From Kitasatospora mediocidica KCTC 9733 (lineage in GTDB: Bacteria; Actinomycetota; Actinomycetes; Streptomycetales; Streptomycetaceae): a stretch of DNA of 64,000 bases. The stretch is from NCBI RefSeq assembly GCF_000744225.1, contig NZ_JQLN01000007.1, positions 434,001 to 498,000 on the forward strand. Reading direction: 5' to 3'. The position numbers and the translations under genes are program-made. The first letter of the stretch is position 1. Every line of letters begins with the position of its first letter. Shown in pieces: positions 26,593-34,856 of this stretch. Under the pieces are notes generated by a model. The model was given only the letters and a program-made list of their open reading frames with translations. It did not search any database and was not told the DNA's origin.

Positions 26593-28079
26593 GCCGCTCC
26601 TCCGTCCACCAGGGCGGCGTCCGCGTCCGGCTGCCGCCAGCTGGGTTTGCGCGCCTTCAGGAAGCCGAACGGGATGACCACTCCGAGCAGCAGCAGACCG
26701 CCGCCGACGATGCCGATGTAGGACCAGGCACTACTGCCGCCGAACTGCGAGGACGGGATGAACCCGATCGCCATGGCCAGCGCCGAGGCGACGAAGCCGA
26801 CCACGCAGAGCGTGGTGAGCAGCGGCGCGCGGTAGCCGCGCGCGTGGTCGGGCTGCTTGCGGCGCAGCTGGATGGCGGCCAGGAACATCAGCAGGTACAT
26901 GATCAGGTACACCTGGGTGGTGATGACCGAGAAGATCCAGTAGACGCTGGAGACGTCCGGGATCAGCGCGTACAGCAGGGCGATGAGCGTGGTGAGCGCG
27001 CCCTGGGTGACCAGGATGTTCTGCTGGATGCCGTGTTTGTTGAGCTTCTGCAGGAACGGGGGCAGGTAGCCCTCCTGCCGGGAGATCAGCAGCAGGCCCT
27101 TGGAGGGCCCGGCCAGCCAGGTGAGCATGCCGCCGAGCGAGGCGGCACAGAGCGCGAACGCGATGATCGGGACCAGCCAGCCGATGTGGAAATACTGGAA
27201 GAAGGCGTCGAAGGCCTGCATGACGCCGGCGGTGAGGCTGAGTTGGTCCGCCGGGATGACCCAGCTGATGGCCAGGGCCGGCAGGATGAAGATCAGCAGC
27301 ACCATGCCCATGGACAGGAACATCGACTTCGGGAACTCCTTGGCGGGGTTGCGCAGCTTGTTGACGTGGACCGCGTTCATCTCCATGCCGGAGTAGCTGA
27401 GGAAGTTGTTGACGATCAGCACCAGGCTGGCGATGCCGGTCCACTCGGGGAACAGGTGCGAGGCGGTCATCGGTGCGGCGGAGGAGTTGCCCTGCCCGAG
27501 GAAGACGAACCCGAGCACGACCAGCAGCGTGCCGGGGACCAGTGTCCCGATGATCAGGCCCCCGGAGGCCAGCCCCGCGACGGCGTTGGTGCCGCGCGAG
27601 GAGACCCACACGCCGGTCCAGTACAGGACCACGATGACGATCGCGGTGTAGACGCCGTTGTCGGCCAGCGACGGGTTGATCGCGTAGGAGATCGTGCTGG
27701 CCACGAAGGCGAGCAGGCTGGGGTAGTAGAAGATCGTCATGGCGAACTGGCACCAGACGGCGAGGAAGGCCATCGGCTTCGACAGCCCCTGCGCGACCCA
27801 GTTGTAGACCCCGCCGCTCCACCCGGAGGCCAGTTCCGCGGACACCAGAGCAGTCGGCAGCAGGAACACGACGGCGGGCAGCAGGTAGAGGAAGACGCAC
27901 GCGAGGCCGTACACGGCCATGGTGGGCGCGGCCCGCAGACTCGCCACGGAACTGGTCGTCATCAGCGCCAGCGTCAACCAGCTGATCTTCTGGACCCCGG
28001 CGGCGGAGCGGGTCGCGCTCGCCGACTTCGCCCTGGCCGGCCCGCCGGACTCGTCCGCCGGCACATCTGCGGCGCTCAT
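26589..28079 (-). CDS. APC-superfamily amino acid permease
   Basis: A 496-residue transporter with about 12 membrane helices starting near residue 30 (ISWLTLALMTTSSVASL). The layout, FLYLLPAVVFLLPTALVSAEL then WSGGVYNWV, is that of the glutamate/GABA antiporter branch (GadC-like) of the APC superfamily. The substrate is not decided by this. The operon partners, an M20 dipeptidase and an M24 peptidase, suggest uptake of an amino acid derivative or dipeptide that is then cut inside. ATG 28079 has GAGGAGG upstream. It is the first gene of the operon and is divergent from the CMD gene. Confidence 0.92.
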   Translation of the reverse strand: MSAADVPADESGGPARAKSASATRSAAGVQKISWLTLALMTTSSVASLRAAPTMAVYGLACVFLYLLPAVVFLLPTALVSAELASGWSGGVYNWVAQGLSKPMAFLAVWCQFAMTIFYYPSLLAFVASTISYAINPSLADNGVYTAIVIVVLYWTGVWVSSRGTNAVAGLASGGLIIGTLVPGTLLVVLGFVFLGQGNSSAAPMTASHLFPEWTGIASLVLIVNNFLSYSGMEMNAVHVNKLRNPAKEFPKSMFLSMGMVLLIFILPALAISWVIPADQLSLTAGVMQAFDAFFQYFHIGWLVPIIAFALCAASLGGMLTWLAGPSKGLLLISRQEGYLPPFLQKLNKHGIQQNILVTQGALTTLIALLYALIPDVSSVYWIFSVITTQVYLIMYLLMFLAAIQLRRKQPDHARGYRAPLLTTLCVVGFVASALAMAIGFIPSSQFGGSSAWSYIGIVGGGLLLLGVVIPFGFLKARKPSWRQPDADAALVDGGAA

Positions 28080-28312
28080 CGGGTACCTCCTCGGTGCGGG
28101 CGCCTCACAGTGAACACGCCACGCTCCATGCTCATCACGGTGCGCAGCCGCCGCGCGTCTGCTTGGGCTGTCCGGAGCCGTCGGCCGGGGCCGGGGCGCT
28201 ACGCGGTGCGGGAGGGGGAGCAGGACCTTAGTGTCGGACCAAGCGGCCGGGCATCCGAGGACATCCGCCTCGCCCGGCCGGTCGTTCGCACCTCATCGGA
28301 GGACAGCTGACC

Positions 28313-28639
28313 ATGACAATGACGTCCGAAACCCCGGTCCTGGACACTCTCGCCGCCATGACGATCGACTCGGTCGAGCGCTGTGGCATGGCCCCGGACA
28401 TGCTGATTCTCACCCGGATCGCCGCACTCGCCGCGATGGACGCACCGACGATCTCCTACCTCGCCCACATCGACCCCGCCATGAAGTCGGGGCTGACCGC
28501 CGCGCAGCTCCAGGACGTCCTGGTCGCCATCGCACCGATCGTGGGGACCGCCCGCGTGATGTCGGCGGCGGGCCACATCGCCGAGGCGCTGGGCATCACG
28601 ATCGCGGTCGCGGCGGCGGAGGCCGAGGGCAGCGCGTAG
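28313..28639 (+). CDS. Carboxymuconolactone-decarboxylase-family protein
   Basis: A 108-residue all-helical protein of the CMD/AhpD superfamily (TRIAALAAMDAPTISYLAHI; LQDVLVAIAPIVGTARVMSAAG). It lacks the Cys-x-x-Cys and His of peroxidase members, so it is a CMD-like form of unknown reaction. The start has ggagg 10 bases upstream. It converges on the P450 gene with a palindromic hairpin between. Confidence 0.85.
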   Translation: MTMTSETPVLDTLAAMTIDSVERCGMAPDMLILTRIAALAAMDAPTISYLAHIDPAMKSGLTAAQLQDVLVAIAPIVGTARVMSAAGHIAEALGITIAVAAAEAEGSA

Positions 28640-28720
28640 CAGCAGGCTCCTCGTCCGTCGGCCGCGCAACACAGTGACCCACTCCGGTCCGGACACGGCC
28701 GACGGACACGGCCACCGTCA

Positions 28721-28740
28721 CGGCGCCTCGCGAGGCGCCG
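28721..28740. terminator. 20-bp perfect palindrome between CMD and P450 genes
   Basis: A perfect 20-base palindrome (CGGCGCCTCG and its complement) lies in the 119-base convergent gap and would form a stable hairpin. Confidence 0.7.
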
Positions 28741-28758
28741 ACAGTCGGTCCGACGGCC

Positions 28759-30048
28759 TCAGGGCGTGGTCAGGGTGGCGGGGGTCGGGCCGTCGGGGCG
28801 GACGGTGATGCTGTAGGCGGCTCCGGTGGGGGTGGAGTGGAGGAGCGGCGTGGGCGCGGGCAGCAGGTGTTCGAGCAGCACGGTCGACTCGCGCATCGCG
28901 AACTGGAGTCCAAGGCACGCGCGGGGGCCGGTGCCGAAGGGGAGGTAGGCGCCCTGGCCGGTGGGGCGGGCGCCGGGGGTGGTGAACCGCCGGGGGTCGA
29001 AGTGCTCCGGGTCGGGCCAGAGTCGGGGGTCGCGGTGGGTGAGGTAGGGGCAGACCAGGACGTCGGTGCCCGCGTCGACGGCGAAGCCGGCCAGGACGTC
29101 GTCCGCGATGGCGTGGCGGGGCAGCAGCCAGGCGGACGGGTAGAGCCGGAGTGTCTCGCTGACCAGGGCCTGGACGGCCTCCCGGCGTTCCGCCGAGCCC
29201 GCGTCGCCCGCGGCCAGGGCCGCCGCGCGGGCCTCGGGGTGGCGGTCGAGGAGTAGATGGAGCCAGGTCAGCGTGGTGGCGGTGGTCTCGTGGCCGGCGA
29301 GCAGCAGGGTGACCAGTTCGTCGCGGATCAGCCGGTCGGTGTACTCGGGGCGCTCGGTGGCGGCGTCGAGCAGGACGTGCAGCAGACCCGGACCCTCGGG
29401 GCCGGCCGCGCCGTCCCGGGCGGCGTCGATGGCGCAGCGGGCGACGGCGTCGATCCTGGCCAGGTCGGCGGCCACCTCCTGCTGGGCCTCCACGGCGTCG
29501 GCCGGCAGGGTCGGCAGGGCGGCCACCACGGTTCCCATGGAGGCGAGTTCGCGCTCGACGGCGGCGTCCAGGGGGTGCCCGGTGAGGGAGCGCCAGATGG
29601 TGTCCAGCGCGAAGCGGCGCATCTCTTCACCCAGGTCGAAGGTCTCCCCGGTACGGGCGTAAGCGGCCCAGCGCTCCGCGGCGGTGCCGGCCGCCGCGGT
29701 GATCCGCTGCTCGTAGCGGCGCATCCCGGTGCTGGTGAACTGGGACTGCAGCAGCCGCCGTTGACGCTTCCAGGCCTCGCCGGTGGCGGCCAGCACCCCG
29801 TCGCCGATCAGCACCCGGGCGCGATGGGAGCGTTTGACGTAACGGTCCGGGTGCTGGGCGAGCACGTGCTGCACCGCCTGCGGGCCGGTGACCAGGACGG
29901 TCGGCCGCTCCCCGAGACGGAACCCGGCGACCGGGCCGAGCTCGGCCTGCGCCTGGCTCAGCAGATCGACCAACTCCCCTCCCCCGCACCGCCATCGCTC
30001 CACCACGGCGGCGTCCAGCTCGGGGACGGGAGTCGCTTCGGTGGCCAT
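28759..30048 (-). CDS. Cytochrome P450
   Basis: A 429-residue soluble P450. The oxygen-binding helix I shows LLLAGHETTAT (about 246-256), the ExxR pair is in SETLR (about 297), and the heme-binding loop FGTGPRACLGLQFAM has its Cys near 376. The region ERWAAYARTGETFDLGEEMRRFALDTIWRSLTG is typical of the CYP102/CYP4-like set rather than most macrolide P450s. It needs ferredoxin partners, none of which is nearby. ATG 30048 has GAGGAG 6 bases upstream. It is divergent from an EamA exporter, so product export is a possible link. Substrate unknown. Confidence 0.95.
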   Translation of the reverse strand: MATEATPVPELDAAVVERWRCGGGELVDLLSQAQAELGPVAGFRLGERPTVLVTGPQAVQHVLAQHPDRYVKRSHRARVLIGDGVLAATGEAWKRQRRLLQSQFTSTGMRRYEQRITAAAGTAAERWAAYARTGETFDLGEEMRRFALDTIWRSLTGHPLDAAVERELASMGTVVAALPTLPADAVEAQQEVAADLARIDAVARCAIDAARDGAAGPEGPGLLHVLLDAATERPEYTDRLIRDELVTLLLAGHETTATTLTWLHLLLDRHPEARAAALAAGDAGSAERREAVQALVSETLRLYPSAWLLPRHAIADDVLAGFAVDAGTDVLVCPYLTHRDPRLWPDPEHFDPRRFTTPGARPTGQGAYLPFGTGPRACLGLQFAMRESTVLLEHLLPAPTPLLHSTPTGAAYSITVRPDGPTPATLTTP

Positions 30049-30253
30049 GGATCTGCTCCTCTTCGACCGCTGGGGCAGGCTCCCTGACGGGGGCGTCGGC
30101 ACCTCGGACTGTACGGGAGCCGCCGCGCTTGGGGACCCGATCCGGGCGACCGGTCCTCGGCCCGATACCGGGACCTGATACCGGGTGGCGGGCGAAACCT
30201 CGGATGCGGTCTGATTGCCCCAGCTCGTACAGCACTGAATGAGGGAGACACCC

Positions 30254-31213
30254 ATGACGACCGCCGGCTCGCAGCACACCTCCGAGTCGACGGCCACGCC
30301 GGGCGGGGGCGCGGGGGTGGACCGGGCGCGGCTCTCCGGCGCGGTGTGGGCGGCACTGGCGGTGGTCTACGTGGTGTGGGGCTCGACCTACCTCGCCATC
30401 CGGATCGTGGTGGAGAGCATGCCCGCGCTGCTCTCGGGCGCCGTGCGGTTCCTCGCCGCCGGCCTGCTCCTGCTGGGGCTGACGGCCTGGCGCCACGGCG
30501 TCGGAGCGCTCCGGGTCACCCGGCGTGAACTGGCTTCGGCGGCGCTGGTGGGGGTGCTGCTGCTGGTGGGCGGGAACGGGATGGTGGTGCTGGCCGAGGG
30601 CCGGATACCGTCCGGGATGGCGGCGCTGCTGATCGCCGTGGTCCCGCTCTGGGTGGTCCTGCTGCGGACGGCCACCGGGGACCGGCCAGGCCGGGGCGCG
30701 CTGGTGGGCGTCCTGCTCGGACTGCTCGGGCTCGCGGTGCTCTCGGCTCCGAGCCTCACCGGCAAGGTCTCACTCGCCGGTGTGCTGATGCTGATGGGCG
30801 GCTCGATCGCCTGGTCGGTCGGGTCGTTCTGGTCCTCCCGCCTGCCGATGCCCGCCAACCCGCTGACCGCCAGCACCTACGAGATGCTGGCGGGCGGGGC
30901 GGGCTGCCTGCTGGTGTCGCTGGCGCGCGGGGAGCAGCACGGCCTGGACCTGGCGGCGGTCTCCACCCGCTCCTGGGTGGCGCTGGCCTACCTGGTGGTC
31001 TTCGGCTCGCTGGTGGCCTTCACGGCCTACGCCTGGCTGCTGCAGTCCGCGCCGCTGGGCCTGGTCGCCACGTACGCGTACGTGAACCCGGTGGTGGCGG
31101 TCTTCCTCGGGTGGCTGGTGCTGGCCGAGCGGCTGACGCTGCCCGAACTGCTGGGCGGCGCGATCGTGCTGGCGGCGGTCGGCGTGGTGGTCAGCACCTC
31201 GCGCCGCAGCTGA
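30254..31213 (+). CDS. EamA/DMT-family exporter
   Basis: A 319-residue protein with ten membrane helices made of two EamA repeats (VYVVWGSTYLAIRIVVESMP opening the first). The family exports metabolites or amino acids; the substrate is not visible. ATG 30254 has gagggag 6-12 bases upstream; ATG 30239 is in frame without one. GATACCGGG occurs twice in the divergent region (30165 and 30178), a possible regulator site shared with the P450 gene. Confidence 0.9.
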   Translation: MTTAGSQHTSESTATPGGGAGVDRARLSGAVWAALAVVYVVWGSTYLAIRIVVESMPALLSGAVRFLAAGLLLLGLTAWRHGVGALRVTRRELASAALVGVLLLVGGNGMVVLAEGRIPSGMAALLIAVVPLWVVLLRTATGDRPGRGALVGVLLGLLGLAVLSAPSLTGKVSLAGVLMLMGGSIAWSVGSFWSSRLPMPANPLTASTYEMLAGGAGCLLVSLARGEQHGLDLAAVSTRSWVALAYLVVFGSLVAFTAYAWLLQSAPLGLVATYAYVNPVVAVFLGWLVLAERLTLPELLGGAIVLAAVGVVVSTSRRS

Positions 31214-31233
31214 CCACCGGCCGGCCGACCGCC

Positions 31234-32202
31234 TCAGCCGCAGTGGCTCCAGGGGCTGGTCCACGTGGTGCCCTGGTAGGAGCCGCCGAACTGGATGCAG
31301 GTCTTCGGGGCATGCTCGGAGACCGGCCCCGCGTAGTAGGTGAAGCTGCCCGGGTTGCTCGCCGAGCTGCCGCCCTGGACGCTCAGGGTCGCGTTCATCG
31401 CGACCGCGCCGCCGGGGTGGGCCACGAGCGTGACGACGCAGTTGTTCCCGGTGGCGTTGCTGTAGAGCAGGTAGACGGTGGCGGCGCCGAGGTTGTGCGA
31501 GTCGACGACGGCGTATCCGCTGCCGCACACCTGGCCGGCGCTGTACGGGTTGACGGCGGTCGGGGACGGCGTCGGCGGAGCCTTGGACGGCTGCGGCTGA
31601 GCGGGCGTCGTCTGCTGCGGCGGCGTGCTGCCGGGCCGGGGAGCGGTGGTCGGGACGGCGGCCGGCGGCGCGCCCGGGGTGCTGCCGGCGGCGGGCGCGC
31701 CCGCCCCGCCCGGCTGCGGAGCGGCGGACTGCGCCGGACCGGCCGCACCGCCCCCGCCACCCGGCGCAGGCGCTGCGCCGGAGCCGGTGGCGGCCGTGGC
31801 GCCGGGGACGGAGGCGCCGGGCGAGGCGGCCGAGGCGGCGGGCCCGCCGGTGGTGGCAGCGCCACCGGGGACGGCTGCGGACCCGGACGCACCGGCGCTC
31901 GGATTGCCGCCGGCACCGCCGTCGCTGCCGTCACTGCGCGTGCCGAAGCCGCCGACGCCGTTCAGCGCCGTCGAGTTGGCGTGCTCGGCCTGCCGCGTCG
32001 TGCCCGACAGCTCCGCCGCCGTGACCACGATGGCGCCGACGGCGGCCGCGGCCACCACGCCGCTCAGCACCATCCGGACCTGCTTGCGCCGGCGAAGCTG
32101 CTGCTGGTGACGCTCCGCCAGGGCGGCCCAGTCAGGCTGCCCCGTCTCGGTCACCAACGGCTCGTGACTCCCGGCCGCGTCTGTCCCCCATGTCTGCGTC
32201 AT
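31234..32202 (-). CDS. Membrane-anchored protein with low-complexity stalk and outer domain
   Basis: A 322-residue protein. A short inner part with basic residues (HQQQLRRRKQ) leads to one membrane helix (about 44-64), then a stalk of about 140 residues made of Gly, Ala, Ser, Pro and Thr. The C-terminal 105 residues form a compact domain with four Cys (VCGSGY, NNCVV, KTCIQFGG, HCG). The same sort of domain occurs outside the membrane in some actinobacterial kinases and secreted proteins. It follows the TetR gene by 11 bases, so they are probably co-transcribed. No function can be assigned. Confidence 0.8.
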   Translation of the reverse strand: MTQTWGTDAAGSHEPLVTETGQPDWAALAERHQQQLRRRKQVRMVLSGVVAAAAVGAIVVTAAELSGTTRQAEHANSTALNGVGGFGTRSDGSDGGAGGNPSAGASGSAAVPGGAATTGGPAASAASPGASVPGATAATGSGAAPAPGGGGGAAGPAQSAAPQPGGAGAPAAGSTPGAPPAAVPTTAPRPGSTPPQQTTPAQPQPSKAPPTPSPTAVNPYSAGQVCGSGYAVVDSHNLGAATVYLLYSNATGNNCVVTLVAHPGGAVAMNATLSVQGGSSASNPGSFTYYAGPVSEHAPKTCIQFGGSYQGTTWTSPWSHCG

Positions 32203-32213
32203 GGGGCGACAGC

Positions 32214-32960
32214 CTAGAACACCCGTTGATGTGGTCGGTCCTGACGGCTGCGCTCGATGCGCAGGGCGATGCCGTCCAGGAAGGTCGCCAGGATCATCCG
32301 GAACACCTCGGTGTCGTCGCGGAACAGCTCCGTCAGCCGCGGCGTGCTCTCGTGCAGGAGGGGGTACTCGGCCTCCGGCAGCATGGCGTACTTGACCGCC
32401 CAGGCCGCCTCGTCCTTCGCCTGGGTCGCCGGGTCGAGCGACGAGAAGGCCGCCGAATACTGCGTCATCGCCAGGGTGAGGTCGACGAGTTGGCGGCAGC
32501 ACTCGGCCGCCTCGATGACCGGGAGGCCGGCCCGGTGCAGCACCGAGATGAGCAGTTCCACGCTCCCGGCCTCGGCCGGGCTGGCCGTCGTGCGGGCCGC
32601 CGCGAGGACGGCCACCACGGGACGGGCCAGGTAACTGGCGCGGATGCTCTCCGCGGTGACGGTGAGCCAGTTGCGCCAGTCGTCCGTCGGGCCGTCGGGG
32701 AGCGTGGTGCGGGCCAGTTCGACGCCCTCGGCGACCGTCAGTTCGGTCAGCGCGAGGACCAGTTCGTCCTTGTCGCGGAAGTGCCGGTAGACCGCGGTCG
32801 GGTCCGCACCCAGCTCCTTGCCCAGGCGGCTGAAGGTGAGTTGGCCACCGCCCTCGGGGGAGCAGAGCCGCAGGGCGGCCTCCAGGATCGACTCCCGCGT
32901 GAGCGCCGCCCGTCGCTTCGACGTCGGCTGCTCTGCCTGCTCTGCCACTCGGGCCTTCAC
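32214..32960 (-). CDS. TetR-family regulator
   Basis: A 248-residue repressor-type protein. The HTH is at about 20-65 (TRESILEAALRLCS, LTFSRLGKELGADPTAVYRHFRDKDEL); the rest is the helical ligand and dimer domain. GTG 32960 has GAGGAG 8 bases upstream. ATG 33008 adds 16 residues but lacks a ribosome site, so both are possible. It is divergent from the amidohydrolase/ABC operon, and the repeat array 33030-33058 is its likely operator. Inference: it senses the amidohydrolase substrate or product. Confidence 0.88.
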   Translation of the reverse strand: MKARVAEQAEQPTSKRRAALTRESILEAALRLCSPEGGGQLTFSRLGKELGADPTAVYRHFRDKDELVLALTELTVAEGVELARTTLPDGPTDDWRNWLTVTAESIRASYLARPVVAVLAAARTTASPAEAGSVELLISVLHRAGLPVIEAAECCRQLVDLTLAMTQYSAAFSSLDPATQAKDEAAWAVKYAMLPEAEYPLLHESTPRLTELFRDDTEVFRMILATFLDGIALRIERSRQDRPHQRVF

Positions 32961-33029
32961 GCGGGCCTCTCCTCGTCGCTGCTGTGCGGTTGACGGTAGG
33001 TGCTTCATCCGATCGTAACGGCGGGGCGT

Positions 33030-33058
33030 TGTCAACGGCATTGACAGAGCCATTGTCA
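33030..33058. promoter_or_regulatory. Three-half-site operator between TetR gene and amidohydrolase operon
   Basis: TGTCAA-CGGCA-TTGACA (33030-33046) is a perfect inverted repeat. A further TGTCA (33054-33058) pairs with the TGACA at 33042-33046. This gives three half sites in 29 bases, about 100 bases before the amidohydrolase start. The motif fits TetR operators in size and position. The minus-strand TTGACA may also be a -35 element for the TetR gene. Confidence 0.6.
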
Positions 33059-33153
33059 CCGGCTTTGCTACTCCACACATCCGGCAGCGCCGCCCCGGTC
33101 CTCCCCCCACCCTTCGGCCGGGAACGAGCCTTCCCCCATGCGTTGGAGCGCCC

Positions 33154-34824
33154 GTGCACCGTGATCACCACCCGGCCGACCTGGTCTTTCTCGGCGGACC
33201 GGTCTACACCGTCGACCCGGCCCGCTCCTGGGCCACCGCCGTCGCGGTCCGCGACGGACGCATCGTCATCGTCGGCCACGAGCGGGACGTCCGTCCGCTG
33301 ATCGGCCCCGGCACCGAGGTCGTCGACCTGGCCGGCCGGCTGCTGCTGCCCGGGTTCCAGGACGCGCACGTCCACCCCGTGCTGGCCGGCACCACGCTGC
33401 GCACCTGCGACCTGCACGAGCTGCACACCGCCGAGGAGTACGTCGCCGCCGTCGCGGCGTACGCGGTCACCCGTCCCGACGCCGCCTGGATCACCGGCGG
33501 CGGCTGGAGCATGGAGGCCTTCCCCGGCGGCACCCCGCACCGCTCGCTGCTGGACGCCGTCGCCGCCGTCCGGGACCGCCCGGTCGCGCTGCCCAACCGG
33601 GACGGCCACGGCCTGTGGGCCAACAGCCGGGCGCTGGAGATCGCCGGCATCGACGCCGGCACCCCGGACCCGGCCGACGGCCGGATCGAGCGGGACGCCG
33701 ACGGCACCCCGACCGGCATGCTCCAGGAGGGCGCCGCCGAGCTGGTCACCCGTCACATCCCCGCCACCTCCGAGGAGGAGCGCTACCGGGGCCTGCTGGC
33801 GGGCCAGGCCTATCTGCACTCCTACGGCATCACCGGCTGGCAGGACGCCGCCGTCGGCGCCTCGTTCGGACCCGGCGACGTCTACGGCGCCTACCTGCGC
33901 GCCGACCGCGAGGGCACGCTGACCGCCCGGGTGCGCGCCGCGCTCTGGTGGGACCGCGACGGCGGACTCGAGCAGCTGGCCGGGTTCCGGGAGCGCCGCG
34001 CCGAGGCCGAGTCGGGCGGCGAGCGCTTCCGCGCCGGCACTGTGAAGATCATGCTCGACGGCGTCGCCGAGAACCACACCGCGGCCATGCTGGAGCCCTA
34101 CCTGGACGGCTGCGGCTGCTCGTCGGGCAACGCGGGCCTGGACTTCGTCGACCCCGCGAAGCTCGGCGGCTACGTCGCCGAGCTCGACGCCGCCGGGTTC
34201 CAGGTGCACTTCCACGCCCTGGGCGACCGTGCCGTGCGCCAGGCGCTCGACGCCGTCGAGGAGGCCCTGCGCCGCAACGGCGACCGCGGCAACCGCCACC
34301 ACCTCGCGCACCTCCAGGTGGTCCACCCCGACGACATCGCCCGCTTCCGGCTGCTCGGCGCGACCGCCAACATGCAGCCGCTGTGGGCCTGCCACGAGCC
34401 GCAGATGGACGAACTCACCATCCCGTTCCTGGGCGAGCGGCGCTCGGGCTGGCAGTACCCGTTCGGCTCGCTGCTGCGGGCCGGCGCGATGCTCGCGGCC
34501 GGCAGCGACTGGTCGGTCAGCACGCCGGACGTGATGGCCGGCGTGCACGTCGCCGTCAACCGCACCGGCGAGGAGGAGCCGAACCGGGTGTTCGGCCCCG
34601 AGGAGCGCATCGACCTCGGCTCCGCCCTGGCCGCCTACACGGCCGGCGCCGCGCGGGTGAACCACCTCGACGACCTGACCGGCTCGGTCCAACCCGGCAA
34701 GTTCGCCGACCTGGTGGTGCTCGACCGCAACCCCTTCGACGGTCCGAGCCAGGCCATCGCCGACACCAGGGTGCTGCGCACCTACGTCCAGGGCGACCTG
34801 GTCCACGCCGCACCGTCCGCGTGA
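33154..34824 (+). CDS. YtcJ-type amidohydrolase
   Basis: A 556-residue metal-dependent hydrolase of the Amidohydro_3 group. It shows the metal site HxH in QDAHVHP, a conserved Lys-like barrel strand in VKIMLDGVAENHT, His residues in FHALGDRA and HHLAHLQVVHPDD, and the last Asp in AAGSDWSVS. Substrates in this group are amides or cyclic imides and are mostly unknown. GTG 33154 has ggag 7-10 bases upstream. It leads the peptide-type ABC operon, which suggests that the imported compound is cut by it. No secretion signal. Confidence 0.9.
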   Translation: MHRDHHPADLVFLGGPVYTVDPARSWATAVAVRDGRIVIVGHERDVRPLIGPGTEVVDLAGRLLLPGFQDAHVHPVLAGTTLRTCDLHELHTAEEYVAAVAAYAVTRPDAAWITGGGWSMEAFPGGTPHRSLLDAVAAVRDRPVALPNRDGHGLWANSRALEIAGIDAGTPDPADGRIERDADGTPTGMLQEGAAELVTRHIPATSEEERYRGLLAGQAYLHSYGITGWQDAAVGASFGPGDVYGAYLRADREGTLTARVRAALWWDRDGGLEQLAGFRERRAEAESGGERFRAGTVKIMLDGVAENHTAAMLEPYLDGCGCSSGNAGLDFVDPAKLGGYVAELDAAGFQVHFHALGDRAVRQALDAVEEALRRNGDRGNRHHLAHLQVVHPDDIARFRLLGATANMQPLWACHEPQMDELTIPFLGERRSGWQYPFGSLLRAGAMLAAGSDWSVSTPDVMAGVHVAVNRTGEEEPNRVFGPEERIDLGSALAAYTAGAARVNHLDDLTGSVQPGKFADLVVLDRNPFDGPSQAIADTRVLRTYVQGDLVHAAPSA

Positions 34825-34856
34825 GAGCGCCGAGACCGGAACCGAGGAGAACACCT

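Noticed and set aside
31234..34854. A 1206-codon open frame on the minus strand
   Set aside because: Only the part below 32202 looks like protein. The rest is antisense to the TetR and amidohydrolase genes, which have clear family motifs; GC-rich third positions leave the other strand open.
33615..34856. Upstream extension of the substrate-binding-protein frame
   Set aside because: It runs out of frame through the amidohydrolase gene; the lipoprotein signal and ribosome site fix the start at 34857.
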